Both the position numbers and the translations under genes were made by a program. Positions 13,053-25,679 of a stretch of DNA of 64,000 nt are shown one piece after another. A model generated the notes under the pieces. The model was not told where the DNA came from. It made no database searches and saw only the letters and a list, made by a program, of their open reading frames with translations. Source of the stretch: Combretum micranthum (lineage: Eukaryota; Streptophyta; Magnoliopsida; Myrtales; Combretaceae); the NCBI GenBank assembly GCA_024138025.1, contig JAMXBD010002818.1, forward strand, positions 62,001 to 126,000, in the 5' to 3' direction. The number at the start of each line of letters is the position of its first letter. The stretch's first letter is position 1.

Positions 13053-13901
13053 GTGGCTTCATGTTTTTCTTTGGAGGCTCAGGTGGACAGTACATCACTT
13101 CAATTCACCAACAACACACTTGTCGAGCAAGTGTGGGCAAATATAATCATATTCGAGCCACCCTCATCATTGCCTCCATTACGATCAGTGCAACATCGAA
13201 TACACTTGAAGGAAGGAATCTCAGCTATCAATGTGAAATCATACAGATATCCTCATTTTCAAAAGGCGAAAAATGAGAAACAAGTACTTGAGATGCTAGA
13301 GAGCATTATTCAGAATAGCACATCCTTTTTCTTCTCCATTCTTTTGGTGAAGAAAAAAGATGGTAGTTGGAGATTTTGTGTAGATTATACAGCTTTGAAC
13401 GAAGCTCCTATTAAAGATGAATTCCCCATTCCAACAATTGATGAGCTATTGGATGAATTAAAGGGAGCCACAATATTTTCCAAGCTGGATTTAAGGGCAG
13501 GTTATCATCAGATTAGAATGTATCCTTCTAATGTTGAGAAGACGGCATTTAGGACTCACGAGGGCCACTACGAATTTTTGGTTATGCCTTTCGGCCTTAG
13601 CAATGCTCCAACAACTTTCCAATCCATCATGAATACTATTTTCAAGTCTCACTTGAGAAGATTTGTTATAGTCTTCTTTGATGACATTCTTATCTACAGT
13701 GAGACACTTGAATTACATCTTACACATTTGGATAAGGTATTGTCAATTCTTGCTGAACATACCATGTTTTTAAAAAAATCCAAATGTGTCTTTGGACAGG
13801 GATCTATAGAGTATTTGGGACATGTGGTGCATGCGGAAGGTGTATCACCTGACCAGGGAAATTGGTGGCTATTGAAAATTGGCCAGAGCCAACATCACTA
13901 A
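13053..13901 (+). pseudogene. gypsy reverse transcriptase domain
   Basis: This reading frame of 282 codons holds most of a Ty3-type reverse transcriptase. Visible blocks, in order, are [53 protein letters not shown] and the catalytic [10 protein letters not shown]. The EYLGHVV block follows near residue 255. The paired aspartates of the FDD motif are intact. The last ~15 residues are out of register, because a shift near 13855 moves the continuation into the overlapping frame from 13862. This is an internal part of a pol polyprotein, so the ATG at 13053 is not a true start. Confidence 0.92.
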
Positions 13902-14455
13902 AACAACTCAGAGCTTTCTTGGGATTGGGATACTATAGAAGATTTATTAAGTCTTTTGCTTCTATCGCAAGTTTGACTGATTTGTTGAAGAAGGACAGTT
14001 TTCAGTGGGATACACTGCTTTACAAGCTTTTATTGCTCTCAAACAAGCTTTGAAACAGGCTCCTATCTTGGTCTTACCAGATTTTACCAAACATTTTGTC
14101 ATTGAGTCATGCATCGGGTACTAGTATTGGGCTGTCTTACTACAAGAGAGTAAACCTATTGCTTTCTTTAGTAAGAAATTACCTACTCATTTAGTCAAAG
14201 CATCAGCTTATGTGCGTGAACTGTATGCAGTAGTGGAAGCAGTCAGAAAGTGGAGGCAGTATTTGTTGGGGTCACATTTCACTATCAAAACAGATCACAG
14301 AAGTCTAAAAGAATTACTCACTCAAGTAATTCAGACTCCTGAGCAACACAAATATCTGACCAAGTTACTTGGATATGATTACTCTATTGAGTACAAGGCT
14401 GGGAAAGAGAATGTGGTGGCAGATGCTCTTTCAAGACAACATGAGTTTAGTTATC
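13862..14455 (+). pseudogene. gypsy RNase H domain, frameshifted
   Basis: The frame from 13862 gives the connection to RNase H ([17 protein letters not shown]). The block normally containing the first catalytic aspartate, near 14110-14140, is shifted: A-S-G-T-S-I-G appears in one frame and A-V-L-L-Q in another, with a TAG in between. The rest is clear in the frame through 14212: FFSKKLP, RELYAVVEAVRKW, FTIKTDHRSLKELL and the end NVVADALSRQ. The domain would degrade RNA in RNA:DNA hybrids; here it is broken. Confidence 0.85.
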
Positions 14456-15991
14456 TTGCTTTTTCCATGCCACACTTCACTTTTGTTGACAAATTGAAAC
14501 AGGAATACACGACTTTACCAGCATTTATAAAAATTATTGCTGACTTGAATGCTGGTCATCCTCTAAAATGGAATCTTAGATGGTTCAATGAGTTAATTTT
14601 CAAGGATCATCAATTATTTCTGGTTCCTACATCCTCACTGATTCCACTCATTTTAGAGGAATTCCATAGTATTCCTACAGCAGGACATTTCGGGGTCAAG
14701 AAGACATATCAGAGAATATTGGCTCAATTTTTTTGGCCTGGGGTTAAGCATGATGTGGAATTGTTTGTTCGGGGCTGCTTAACTTGTCAACAAACCAAGT
14801 ATAGTACTCAAAGTCCAGCTGGTTTACTACAACCTTTACCTTTACCCGAGTTGATTTGGGAAGACTTATCAATGGATTTTGTTATTGGTCTTCCAAAATC
14901 TCAGGGGTACACGGTCATGTTAGTCATAGTGGACAGACTTTCCAAATACTGTCATGTTGGTCCACTTGACTCTCATTTTACTGCAACAAAGGTGGCTCAA
15001 TTATTCTTACAATTGGTAGTCAAGTTCATGGCTTTCCTAGGAGCATTGTCAGTGATAGAGACAGTATTTTCATGAGTAAATTCTAGCAAGAATTATTCCT
15101 TTGAGTGGCACAAAACTCTTCACGAGTAGTGCTTATCATCCTCAAACGATGGACAGACCGAAGCTTTGAATAGGGTACTGCAACAGTACCTCAGGAGTTA
15201 TGCTATGGATAGACCACAGGATTAGGTTTCTTATTTGCCTTGGGCAAAATTTGCCTATAATGTTTCTTATCACGAAGGAGCAGGGACTACACCATTTGAA
15301 GCTGTCTATGGCAGAAGTCCACCCACCATTCTAACGTATTTGAAGGGCAGTTCAAAGCTAGAAATTATTGATTATGAGCTAAAGAATAGAGATGAGATTT
15401 TATCCCTTCTTAAAACTCATCTATTATCAGCTCAACAGAGGATGAAGGCTTGGCTGACAAACATCGCACTGATGTAATTTTTGCAGAAGGAGACATGGTT
15501 TTTGTAAAGCTTCAGCCCTACAGACAGGCATCATTAGCAGGGGATTATCACAAATTATCAAAGAAGTATTACGGTCCATATAGGATCTCTAAGAGAATTG
15601 GTCAAGTTGCATATGCTTTGCAACTACCTGAAGGCTCTAGGATCCACAACACTTTTCATGTCTCTTGTCTCAAACCAGCCTATGGATCAGTACTACTAAG
15701 TCTAGAGTTACCACCTAGGGTTTTTTACAATAACCCTATTTTAGAACCTCTAGAATTTTGGATTCTAGGGTTCTTTTGAGACATGGTCAACACATTCGAC
15801 AGATTTTAGTACAGTGGTTGAGACTACCACAAGAAGACACAAGTTGGGAGGATCTTAATCTGTTCAAACAACTTTACCCACATTTTCACCTTGAGGACAA
15901 GGTGTTATTTCAACAGGGGGAGACATCTGATACGACCCAAACAAGAAGGAATCGAAGGAAACCAAGGTGGCTCAAGGATTATACTAAATAA
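14456..15991 (+). pseudogene. gypsy integrase with chromodomain-like C-terminus, frameshifted
   Basis: The zinc-binding HHCC region is readable at about 14660-14800 (HSIPTAGHFGVKKTY ... CLTCQQTK). The core starts with SMDFVIGLP, whose aspartate is the first of the DDE triad. A shift near 15025 displaces the second aspartate block (V-S-D-R-D-S in another frame). Further stops and shifts follow to 15235. From there the core end and GPY/F region are readable (TPFEAVYGRSPPT ... KKYYGPYRI ... NTFHVSCLKP). One more shift near 15755 leads to the chromodomain-like tail QILVQWLRLPQEDTSWEDLN, ending at 15991 inside the 3' LTR. The tail is thought to target chromatin. Confidence 0.88.
15911..15927 (+). 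other. polypurine tract of the gypsy element
   Basis: The purine-rich run CAACAGGGGGAGACATC directly precedes the TG of the 3' LTR, where plus-strand DNA synthesis is primed. Confidence 0.85.
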
Positions 15992-16449
15992 TCTGAATAA
16001 TCAATTCATGTAACAGATTTATGTAAACAGATTTACTTGTATACATTCACTCAATACATGTAACAGCATTGTAATAGGTGCAAAACAGAAATAACAACGC
16101 CACTAGACAGCTGGCATAATAGAAAGTGTATAAATACAAAGATATAATGAAAGGGAAAGGCATCTGGTTACTTCCCAAAATTAGACAGAGTGTCTAAAGG
16201 AGTTTCTTGGTGACTGAAACCAAGCACATCATCCTCTCATGTACATCACCTGCACTTACACAAACAGTTAGAGTTAAGATTTCATACACAAGAGAAAGAG
16301 AGACACAACACGAGAGATCGAGAGAAATATCAATTAGGGTTTGAGAGTTATCTGAGAAGTGGAGAGCGTGTTTGAGAAGCCAGCGAGTTAGGGTTAGAGT
16401 TTAACTCTGTGAGTGGTGGACTGAACCAACTTATACTAAGGCCTTATCA
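15928..16449 (+). repeat. 3' LTR of the gypsy element
   Basis: It begins TGATACGACCC and ends GGCCTTATCA, matching 11012-11536. The duplicated target TAGAC follows at 16450-16454. Confidence 0.95.
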
Positions 16450-16455
16450 TAGACC

Positions 16456-19200
16456 CCAGTGTTATAATGCTTTATTAACCTGTAAGTTATGATGTATCCG
16501 CACTATCAATACTCATTCTCTCTTTATGTGATTTTACATTTTTTATGTTGTGTGTTTTTAATTATCAAATCTGAACAAATATAGCTGGAGCTTTAAAATT
16601 TTTAAGTTTTCGCTTTGGATGCTAAAATCAATTCCAGAAAGCAACTTGAAAGTTAAAAGTTATTTCGGCCAAAAGGGAAAAATTAAATTGGAATGAGTAT
16701 AATATGTTGTTTCAGTTGTTTTGTTTATGTAATTACTATATACTTGCGAAAACGATTGCATTATATGGTGAATGGAGGATCCTATCCGAAAATGGCAGCC
16801 CGTTTTATATATTAAAGTTTGGAGAGATATTTACACTCTTTTTACCGAATAGGAAATTTTAAGAAATTATGTACTTCCTTCAATATTCTTGAAATATTCT
16901 AGAATTTTCTTATATTTTTTTTATGAGATCAATTCTATGAGTAATTAAATGATTTAAATTCATACTTAATTATGATCAAATTCTTAAAATATTTAATATA
17001 TTTTAATAATTAGATCACGTAAAATGTGAAATGTAAAATGTAAAATGTAAAGAAAAACAAACCGTGTGGTGCAGCTCTTTTTCCTTTTCATTTCCCACAG
17101 ATATTTTGCGGCACACTAGATTGAATTCAACTACCGTCATGCCACACGCATTGAATCTCCATTAAAATGTGGAAGCTAGCTGGCAACACGTAAATAACCA
17201 ATATCTACATTAACCTTAGTCGGTGCATGCAAATCAAGAAAAAAAAATTATTTAAAATCATATTATTACCATTTTTCAAATCAATATTTATCAAGAAATA
17301 GTTACTAATAAAAATACTGATAATTTTATTTATAAACTAACCATTCAGATATAGTATAAATATGTTATAAATATAATATAAATAAGTGACAAATATAGAT
17401 TAGATACAAATACAATAATGATGAAATTCAACTATCTAAACATTTTCACATATGCTCAAAACTGACATTATTAATACTTGAAAAATAACTAAAAGAAAAT
17501 GCAACGAAATGAAATCATTATAGATGATATGGACCCCTTTCAACTTTATTAATATTAACAAGTCCTTTCATGTCCAACCAACCAATAACTTCTTTAAAAG
17601 TTTCCGTTCCCTTATTATTTTGCGTTTTTCTATGACCAGTTGGGTGGAGGCAAAGAATTCAACTGATGGGTATCTATCTCTTTCAAATAATGCTAAGAGG
17701 TTTTTAGACAAAATTGTCACATTTTCAACCATGGATTTTGCCACTGAATGCTTATCTCACTTTCTTTATAGAAGTATGTAAAATTTTTAAGTAAATCCAT
17801 CGTATTTACTAATTAGTGGTGATTATCAAGTTGAATAGATGGACATAGGGCAGATCTATTTCGTGGCTCGGTTCTAACTTGTCCCATTTGGTTTTAGACT
17901 CAGATCCTATCTGGAGAAGTGAGTTTAGACCTTTAACCTTTGGATACAATGCTCATGGCGTACCGACATATAAAATTAAATAAAAAAATTAATGTATCAT
18001 CTTCATTTCATTATTATAATTTTGAGAATGCTATGTAACTTTAAAAGCGATAAGCACAACCTAAAAGGCACTGAATACTTTTATATTTAATTTTTGTTAA
18101 TTTAGTTAAATTTTTAAATACAAGATTTTTATGTAAATCTATACCAAATCAATCAAAAGCCATATTATAGAGAGAAATTACCTGAAAATTAAAAAAAAAA
18201 TTGATATTTGCTTCTAAAGAGGAAATCTCAAGATTTATCAAATCTGATTCAAGCACATCTACAACTTGTAATATGAGATCTATGAGTAGCTAATCTTGAA
18301 AGACATGTAGAAAATAAAACTAGGGTCACTATTTCAAGGCAGATCTTCTTCACCAAGTACATTCTCTCTCTAGTCTCACTCACTCTCTAGCCCACTAAAC
18401 TCTTAGTTACGAGCCTACTCTCCACTTCTATCACCAAAATTGCTATCTCCAAACAAACCTATCTTCTCCATCATCTGCAATCACAGTAGTAACTTAGCAT
18501 GGAGTCGACTCGCACTAATTTATATCTATGGTGGAAGTTAAAACGTCAAGTTGCCACATTCCATCTTAAACCAAAACTGAAGTCCACCATGCCAACCACA
18601 TTGAACCAACATCTAGCCACGCATCATCTTCTTCACCACATCTCAATGCACCCCAGTGAGTCAACTCAATCATTCACCATCACCTCCACATAACTCACCT
18701 AACCAACACAATGACTCAAACAATTCCAGACACCCCCATCAATTGACTAACATATGCATAGCAATATCAAAAACTCAAACCCACAACTTGAAGTACAAGC
18801 ACTACTCAAGATCACCAACTGTCTTTGAACCCACTACTTATACGAACTCGGAAACTTCCCACCAACCACCATGACTACAATTAGTATTTATGATTAATGT
18901 GTACCTTTGGCTCAACTACAATTACATTTTTGGTTTTTTACATTAACAAGCCATTAATCCATGTGGCATTTTATTTGGGTGGCTAAGTACACGTATCACA
19001 CAACTATAGGCCATTAATGTTGGCTATGCTAACGGAGGTAGCAGAGTTAGTGAAGTATTGTTTATGACCTCAAAGAGTTGATTTTAATAGTAAATTGACT
19101 AAACCAAAGTTAGGTAGTAATTGAATATTCCAGCAATGTTGTGATAGTGTTCATGACTTTAGTCGTATATTATTATCATATAAAATTAGTAATTTTAGGT
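16456..19200. other. AT-rich region without an identifiable gene
   Basis: Short ORFs occur at 17524-17781 and 18499-18874, but neither resembles a family I know. A small AAATGT-type tandem run lies at about 17030-17052, and a CT-rich stretch at 18362-18380. Nothing else can be supported. Confidence 0.5.
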
Positions 19201-22080
19201 AAATTGTAAGTTGATGTGTGTCAATTAATTAATATGATCAATAGAGACAATATAGATATGAAAAAAATCATAAATAAAGATGATAAATTACACCAATAGA
19301 TATCGACGTGTGGGAATAAATTTATTTATGGTGTTAATGCTTTAAGTAGTTAATAAAAATAGTCAATGTTTCATAAAGTAAGTCCAACAATATATCAACC
19401 ATCAATATTAGAATAATCAATGTATTTCTATATGCGAAATCCAAGATTTCATGCATGAAATTAGGGCATGGTGAATAAAACTAAACAAGTGTGGAAGTAT
19501 ACCTAAGTCTATAGAGAAAACCAATTCATATGAGTGTTTTAGTCTCTCGGTCTAATATAGTGTTTACTCTCTTGATTTTTCTAATGGATGCAGGAAAAGC
19601 CATATTGGGAAAACTCTTACTACAAACCCCAACCTTATTTATAGTCTTTATCATCTTATTTCACTATGATCTATTATAATAAGTAAAATAAAATATATGA
19701 GTTTCTGCACATTAAAGTACATACTTAAAAACTCAAAAAGATAAATTTTAAAAGATTTATCCAACAATAACCAAATGATTGCTTTTATTTAAAACACTTA
19801 TTTTCTTAACTTAATTATACAATCTACGATATACAATTAATCAATATATTGGCCAAGAAAACTGTAAGAGTCAATGTTCCAATATGCTCATTGTGTCAAT
19901 ATTGAAATTCTTTTTTTGTTTATTAATTTTCTTTTTCTTATTTTTTTCTCAAGAAAGCTTTATGTTTGACTAATTTTATGAAACATTGATAATTTTTTTA
20001 ATCACTCGAAATATTAATATGTTAAAGAAACATACCTCTATTATATGTTGCCAAAAAATATATAGAAATCTAAAATTTTCATGAAAAACCTTAGGTATGA
20101 AAGTAATTTTATCCTAAATATAACCATTAATAAAATAATAATAATAATAATAATAATAATAGTATACCATTAGAATGGTGTCGTAATTTCTGCAAACTTA
20201 TATGCACTCTATAGTTAGACTATCGATTTCGGCCATTATTACAACCTTTGATACTCTATAATAAATATGAAAATCTGATACTTCACGACGTGATTCTAAA
20301 GGCAAAATGACATTCAAGCCGCTGGACGCAAGAATTTGACATGAATGTATGAAAAAATGGACTGCTAAGGGTTTAGCACAAAAGTCAAATTTATTCAATA
20401 TACGTGTTGGAAGAGTCCACTAGTATCCTATTCAACTAACACGAAAAGGACCATTCATATATATTTCTTCTACTTTAGCCAATGAGATTGCTCTAATCTT
20501 TCGTTTAGTCCATTGGATGGCTAAGAATTTCGCTTCCAACAGGAGAAAAAAAAAATGATAGAAGAATGTTTCCAAGAGTTGGAATAATTAATTAACTTTT
20601 TGAAAAATTATTTTTTATTTATTTTTAATATTCTTCAAACAAATTATTTTTAATAATTCTGCTTACATGATTGTGCGATAAGGATAAGCAAATAATCTCA
20701 TTGTATTAGATACTTCTACCTACTCAATCGTAAAAGTTTTCAAGTAGGTGTAGAAGGTCATATCATAAATTCCACATAAATTTTTTAGACTTGCTCTCAC
20801 AAAGTCGCATTTTAGTATAAGGTCGTCATGTACTATATTAACCATGGAATCTACACACTAGTGCATACTGAGTACAAATTTTAGTGTACCTAGTATTCGT
20901 CCTTAAAAGAGTTATAAAATGATGTTCATAAATGAAATATAAAACAATAATTTTATTTTTTTAACCAAGAATTGTTTGAAAAATTGAAGAAAGAGCCCCC
21001 ATAAGTTAAGCAGCCTATATAGCTAATTCTAAGGCAACCTCTCACATTCATATTTTCCTTCCCCTTATTCTTTCCCTTTTTTCTCTTAACTAATTTTTCA
21101 AGTGGAATAGAGAAGAAATAAAAAAGTTATACTTTAATAGTGGTTATTAGGAAGAATTGGTTAGAATTTCATATTCTAACTTTTACTTCATCTAAAGTTT
21201 TATTATAGGCAATATTTATTACATTTTCTTTTTTTGCTAGAAAATAGAAACTCATTCCATTAACAATAATATAGATTGACTCCACACACAAGGTATGAAC
21301 TCCAAACAAAACAATTAAGAGATGGGGGCCTAAAGACCTAGTATAAAATGAACACATCCCTTTTACAACTAAGGATTGAAATATGTTTTTTATAACATGA
21401 ATTCTATAAAAAAAAAAAAAGAATGAAAAAATTAGCACTCTCACCAAACAAAATCCCATGAAAAGATAAAAAAACAAACAAACAAAAAGAAAAGGAAATA
21501 AACCCACTTATTTTAAAAACCACCAACACTCCAATATCTGCACAGTCATCATAGTTTCATTCTAAGGGGATTTGTATATGTGAGCTTGTGAAGGTAGAAA
21601 CATAATATAAATGGTTTAATTGTTACACCCTAAATAGGTCTAGAGCATCAATAGTTCCGCCACATATAATACTTAGGTGTTATACACAAATGTTAACTTT
21701 AGCTAAATAAGTTTCTAACAAATTTTAGAATAACAAATTTGCATTTAAATTTATTAAACAATAGAATTGTTTCTTATACTTATTGCAATGTTTACTTCAC
21801 TTTACTATTTGCAGTATTAGGAATATAACATGAAATATTAAAATTTATTTGTTTGCATTGGAATATAATCAAATTTATTCAACTTCAGTTGTTCTAATAA
21901 CCCCTACCCCTTAATACACATTTGGCACTAGCATATAGATTATATATGTGTTGTGTATGTGTATATTTTTGTAATCTATATATTATATATAATATAAATA
22001 TTATATTTAATTATATTCTCTCTATATGTTATATCTAATCTATTATGATATTGCTCAACTATAAGGAGATAGAATTCTAA
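19201..22080. other. AT-rich region without an identifiable gene
   Basis: I see an ATA trinucleotide array at 20134-20162 and scattered poly-A/T runs. A TGTTACACCC word near 21622 resembles a degraded LTR start, but no second boundary could be found. Confidence 0.45.
20134..20162. repeat. (AAT)n microsatellite
   Basis: About nine perfect trinucleotide repeats. Confidence 0.95.
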
Positions 22081-22084
22081 TTAT

Positions 22085-22265
22085 CAAGGCGTCTTTTAGT
22101 GTAATGGCTTGGGGATTATTAGAACTATAAAGTTAAGCATACTCAATAAAGAGCACTTACAAGATGAGTAGACTCCTAAGTAGCAGCTAAAATCAAGGAC
22201 AAAACTGTGCACAGTATTTCACCAAAGTGGATAATATCTCAATGGGTGGGAGTTCTACGGATTAA
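22085..22265 (+). repeat. degenerate Cassandra-type sequence with a 5S rRNA-like block
   Basis: The stretch at about 22108-22193 is a diverged plant 5S rRNA. It has ATTAGAACT, then AAGTTAAGC (box A region), then GATGAGT and CTCCTAAGTAG where 5S has GATGGGTGAC and CTCCTGGGAAG. Downstream CAAAACTGTGC and CCAAAGTGGATAATAT match the part following 5S in Cassandra LTRs. Cassandra elements are small non-autonomous retrotransposons whose LTRs carry a pol III-type 5S promoter. Here the box regions are mutated and LTR ends were not found, so this is a relic and not a functional 5S gene. Confidence 0.7.
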
Positions 22266-22972
22266 ATCAATTACATACTTATCATTATGTTATATATATT
22301 CATATTATATACCCAACCTACTAAAACTACCTCTCTCATTCACTTTATATTTCCTTTTCTTTCCACTTCTTCTTCCTAATTCATAGTTTCTAATATTCTT
22401 TATATATCATAAGATGTTAGAATAATGAAGATAGAAAATTTATTATTTTTTTTTTAGTATGACAAGTTTTGCTACGATTTGTACATATATTTTTGTTATA
22501 ATTTCCACAATTTGTGTATACACACACAAAAGGTTTTTAATATATATACTCAAGATTTATGAAAAGATGATAAAATTTATAGATTCCATTGATCACTATA
22601 GTCTATAGGTTTTACAAAATTCATGATTAAAAATAGTTTTGAGGTGTTACAAAATAGTTTTGAGTAAAAAATTTTAAATTTTATATGTTATAGTGTATGA
22701 TGCAAGACCCCATACCTACCCATTCTATTTCGTGTATCTCTATTGTGCAACTATGTTGAGGAAATGCCTTGCAAAGATGAGATAAGTAAAATCTCGAAGC
22801 AATATATATATATAATATATATCTAAAAGGTGTCTTAGATTTTGAAACATTTACATCTCGAAATTTACTTAACAACATGAAGTCTTAGACGAAGAAGTTG
22901 AAAATTTTCTTCATTCCACCGTGTAATAGACAAAACGTTGTAGTCTAGTAGTACAAAGATTGGTTTTCTACT

Positions 22973-23770
22973 TAGGGACGCAACCGAGACGGGTTTTAGG
23001 ATGGGTCATGCAAAACCCAAACCCGACCCGATTAGATATAAGATATCCCAGAACCTGACTCGACCCGGTAGTGACGAACCTGATTCCGACCCGACTCGAT
23101 AATACAATTGTTTTTTTTTTAAGTTTACATTGAAAATAAATGTATCAACTTTTTTCTTTAGATAATTTTCCTTAGAATTGCATGATTTTTAATTTTATAT
23201 ATTACATTTCCCAGCTACCACCATTTTCAAAATAATTATAACAAGCTGAAGATATAAGAACTCATCTAAATTTCAGGTTTCCATACCAAGGTATGAAATA
23301 ATTGAAATTAAATATATATATATATATATAATATTCTGATAGCTTTTTAATCATCGAACTTTAAAGCACACAAAAACTAAGTGCGTGGATTTTAAAAATA
23401 AGTTTAAGTGGTAGATATAATATTCAAAATGCTCAACAACTTTATCCCATCAATTTAAAAAATAATTAAAATCGATCCATGGATGAGCACGACAGCACGG
23501 ATGAACTTTTTTCTAAATTTTATGGAGTATCGTATGCATGTTCTATGAATTTATATATGAAATGCGACTAGGGTTGAGGAAGGACCGTGTGTGTATATGT
23601 GTATTACTATTAGTGTTTTGAAATTTTTTTAATTTTATCGAGTCGGGTCGGGTTTTTTATTGGGTTTATATACTTGACCCAAAACCCAACCCAAAACCTT
23701 ATATGATCAAACCCTATAGGGTTTTTAACAGATCGGATAACTTATAACGACCCGCCCGATTACATCCTTA
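22973..23770. mobile_element. non-autonomous hAT-like element, older copy
   Basis: The element starts TAGGGACGCAACC and ends GATTACATCCTTA, whose reverse complement is TAAGGATGTAATC. Subterminal sequence is rich in ACCCGACCC/GGGTCGGGT in both orientations. The flanking octamers TTTCTACT (22965-22972) and TTTCCACC (23771-23778) agree at 6 of 8 positions, as an aged 8-bp hAT duplication would. It shares terminal sequence with the element at 30476-31724. No transposase remains. Confidence 0.72.
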
Positions 23771-23847
23771 TTTCCACCTGAATAAATCTAGCTCGAATTA
23801 CTTCCTCTTAAGGTGTACCATGTAAAAGGTAGTTTCCCAAAAGAATG

Positions 23848-23870
23848 TATATATATATATATATATATAT
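23848..23870. repeat. (TA)n microsatellite
   Basis: Uninterrupted TA dinucleotides. Similar runs occur at about 8513, 23312, 25046 (followed by a TG run to 25085), 30960, 41729 and 61148. Confidence 0.9.
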
Positions 23871-23944
23871 GACAAAAAAATCCTTTGTAACAAAAGTTGT
23901 TTGGTCATCCATTAACATTTCTTAAACAATTATTTTAATTTTAA

Positions 23945-24270
23945 AAAAATTCAAATTCAGTACCTAAATTTTTTAGTTAATTTAATGCTCAATCAATTTT
24001 TTTTGGGTTACTTTTACTACCTCGGTTTACTTTATTTCTTCATGTGAAAAAAAAAAGTTTATTAGTGCTAAACAGTGTTGAGAGAATTAGTGATTTCAAT
24101 GGTATACTATCTCTTTCAAGTCGGTAAATTAAGTAAATCATTATAAGGAGACAGCAAAAATAGTTACAAAAAAAATGATTAGGTAATAAATTGATATTTT
24201 AAAATTTAAATATCAAATAAAACTTTTACGTAAAGTTCAAGCACAAATTTGATAATTACTCTTTTTATTT
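23945..24270. mobile_element. MITE, copy 1 of a family
   Basis: The two ends are inverted versions of each other: CAGTACCTAAATTTTTTAG on the left, and on the right a segment whose complement reads TTGAACTTTACGTAAAAG. The core shares order and words with 24488-24815 (TTTACTAC..., GCTAAAC/TGATGTT..., ATAGTTAC/AGCCACAC). I did not find clear target duplications. Confidence 0.55.
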
Positions 24271-24487
24271 TAGGTACGATATGCAAATATTATTATTTAC
24301 TAAATGATCTCATAGGTGCACAATCCTGTGCATATTTAAAATATATAATTTCAATGGTAAATGGCCTTAGAGTTTAAAATTAAAATTGATATAGACTTAT
24401 AAAAGTAGAGTATATAATTTTGGTTTACAAATGCCTTGCCAACCTCCTACTTCTTGCTGAATCCTAGTTAAAAATAGCCCAAAAAAT

Positions 24488-24815
24488 AAAAAAAAAAATT
24501 GGTATCTGAACTATAAAGTTTTCAATTTAATATATAATCAAAGCTTTCGTGTGATTTTTACTACTTTACTAACACCATTTATTCTATTTTCTAACATAAA
24601 AGAAACAATATATCGATGCTAAATGATGTTAAGGAAATTTGTAAAAACTCGATAATAAAATGTCTTTTCCATGTTTTTGTAAACATAGCAAATAGTTGTA
24701 AAAAGATAGTGAAAATAGCCACACAAAATATAATTAAATATCAAATTAACCTTTTTGAAGTTCAAATATTAAATTAAGTTTTCTAGTAAAGTTTAGGTAC
24801 TCCATTTGATATTTA
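24488..24815. mobile_element. MITE, copy 2 of the same family
   Basis: The left end TTGGTATCTGAACTATAAAG is inverted at the right, whose complement reads GGAGTACCTAAACTTTAC. Length and internal order match the copy at 23945-24270. Confidence 0.6.
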
Positions 24816-25045
24816 TCCTAAAAATATAGGAAATAGGGCTTATATACTATTTTAGCATTTTTTTTTTCCGGTGAAAAACATTTGTACCTTTCTCATGAGT
24901 ATTTTAATTTTTAAGTGCATAACATATCACGCAAACAAATATCAATGGATATCAAATGCATTCATCGCCATCTCTTCCATTCTCGGTCATGGAATAATTA
25001 CGAATAAGAAATGTATACGTAATAATCATATATATTAAGCACACT

Positions 25046-25085
25046 TATATATATATATATATATATTCTGTGTGTGTGTGTGTGA
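25046..25085. repeat. compound (TA)n(TG)n microsatellite
   Basis: A TA run at 25046-25068 is followed directly by a TG run at 25069-25085. Confidence 0.9.
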
Positions 25086-25679
25086 AAATTCATGACAAAA
25101 ATAAATACCCAACTTAATTCAAATATTACCAATAAAGGGAAATAGATGCGCTTGGCATGTGGGGCTTTTCATGTTGTTTAGTCATTTTTTTAAAGGGGGA
25201 AAATTGTCACTTAAATTATAAATTATCTTCTCAAGTAATTCACCAAACACGGTAAAATAAGAAGGATCTGTCCAGCTTTAACATTCGAAAGGTGACATGT
25301 CATCACTAGAACTGGCACTTCACAAGAAATGGATAGCTACTAATGAGCTACTGTGAATTGAATTTTTTTAAAAATATATATAATTTGAGAGTCGCGTTAA
25401 AATAATATATATATATATAATTAAAAAATGAGAAAAAGGCTGATTGAACATTTAACATTAATATATAAATTGGAAATATATACTTACGCTGCTTAAAATT
25501 CCTTTTTCTACAGCTTTTAAAAGTTAACATATTAACCTACTATTAGGTGTAATAAATGATAAAAACTATAGAAAAATATAAAATCATAATAATATTATAT
25601 TATATTCTAAAAGTTTATTTAAGAGTAAGTTTAAAAGATAAAAATTAAAATTTGGTGCAATTTCCTGAATATATGTTTC

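Larger units (their letters stand above)
11012..16449 (+). mobile_element. Ty3/gypsy chromovirus-like LTR retrotransposon
   Basis: This is a nearly complete but inactive element of 5438 bp. It has TG...CA LTRs of 525 and 522 bp and a perfect 5-bp target duplication TAGAC (11007-11011 and 16450-16454). Domain order is gag with zinc knuckle, protease, reverse transcriptase, RNase H, integrase, which defines Ty3/gypsy. A C-terminal chromodomain-like block (QILVQW...EDTSWEDL...HLEDKV) indicates a chromovirus. The compact size and short LTRs suggest the Reina clade, which is inference. By eye the LTRs differ by about a dozen substitutions plus small indels, so the insertion is fairly recent. Several frameshifts and stops nonetheless break the reading frame. 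Confidence 0.95.
10660..16455. mobile_element. MITE with long inverted arms, split by the gypsy element
   Basis: The arm at 10718-10792 is the imperfect reverse complement of 10899-10979, about 75-80 bp each with a spacer near 100 bp. Shared words include ATCTATTTAT and AGTATCTATTTCTT. The right arm runs toward AATCCAAATAGAC at 11011, where the gypsy element interrupts it. Past the gypsy 3' LTR the sequence resumes with the duplicated TAGAC and then CCC. The reverse complement of that end reads GGGTCTATTTGG, like the ends of many plant MITEs. Superfamily and outer ends are not settled. Confidence 0.55.

Noticed and set aside
17524..17781. 85-codon ORF as a small host gene
   Set aside because: No recognisable motif or splice context, and it is within the length range of chance ORFs in this AT-rich DNA.
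18499..18874. Overlapping ORFs rich in His/Thr/Ser
   Set aside because: The composition follows CA-rich low-complexity DNA; I see no domain or signal.
22108..22193. A functional 5S rRNA gene
   Set aside because: Too many changes in the box regions, no tandem array, and the downstream words belong to Cassandra LTRs.
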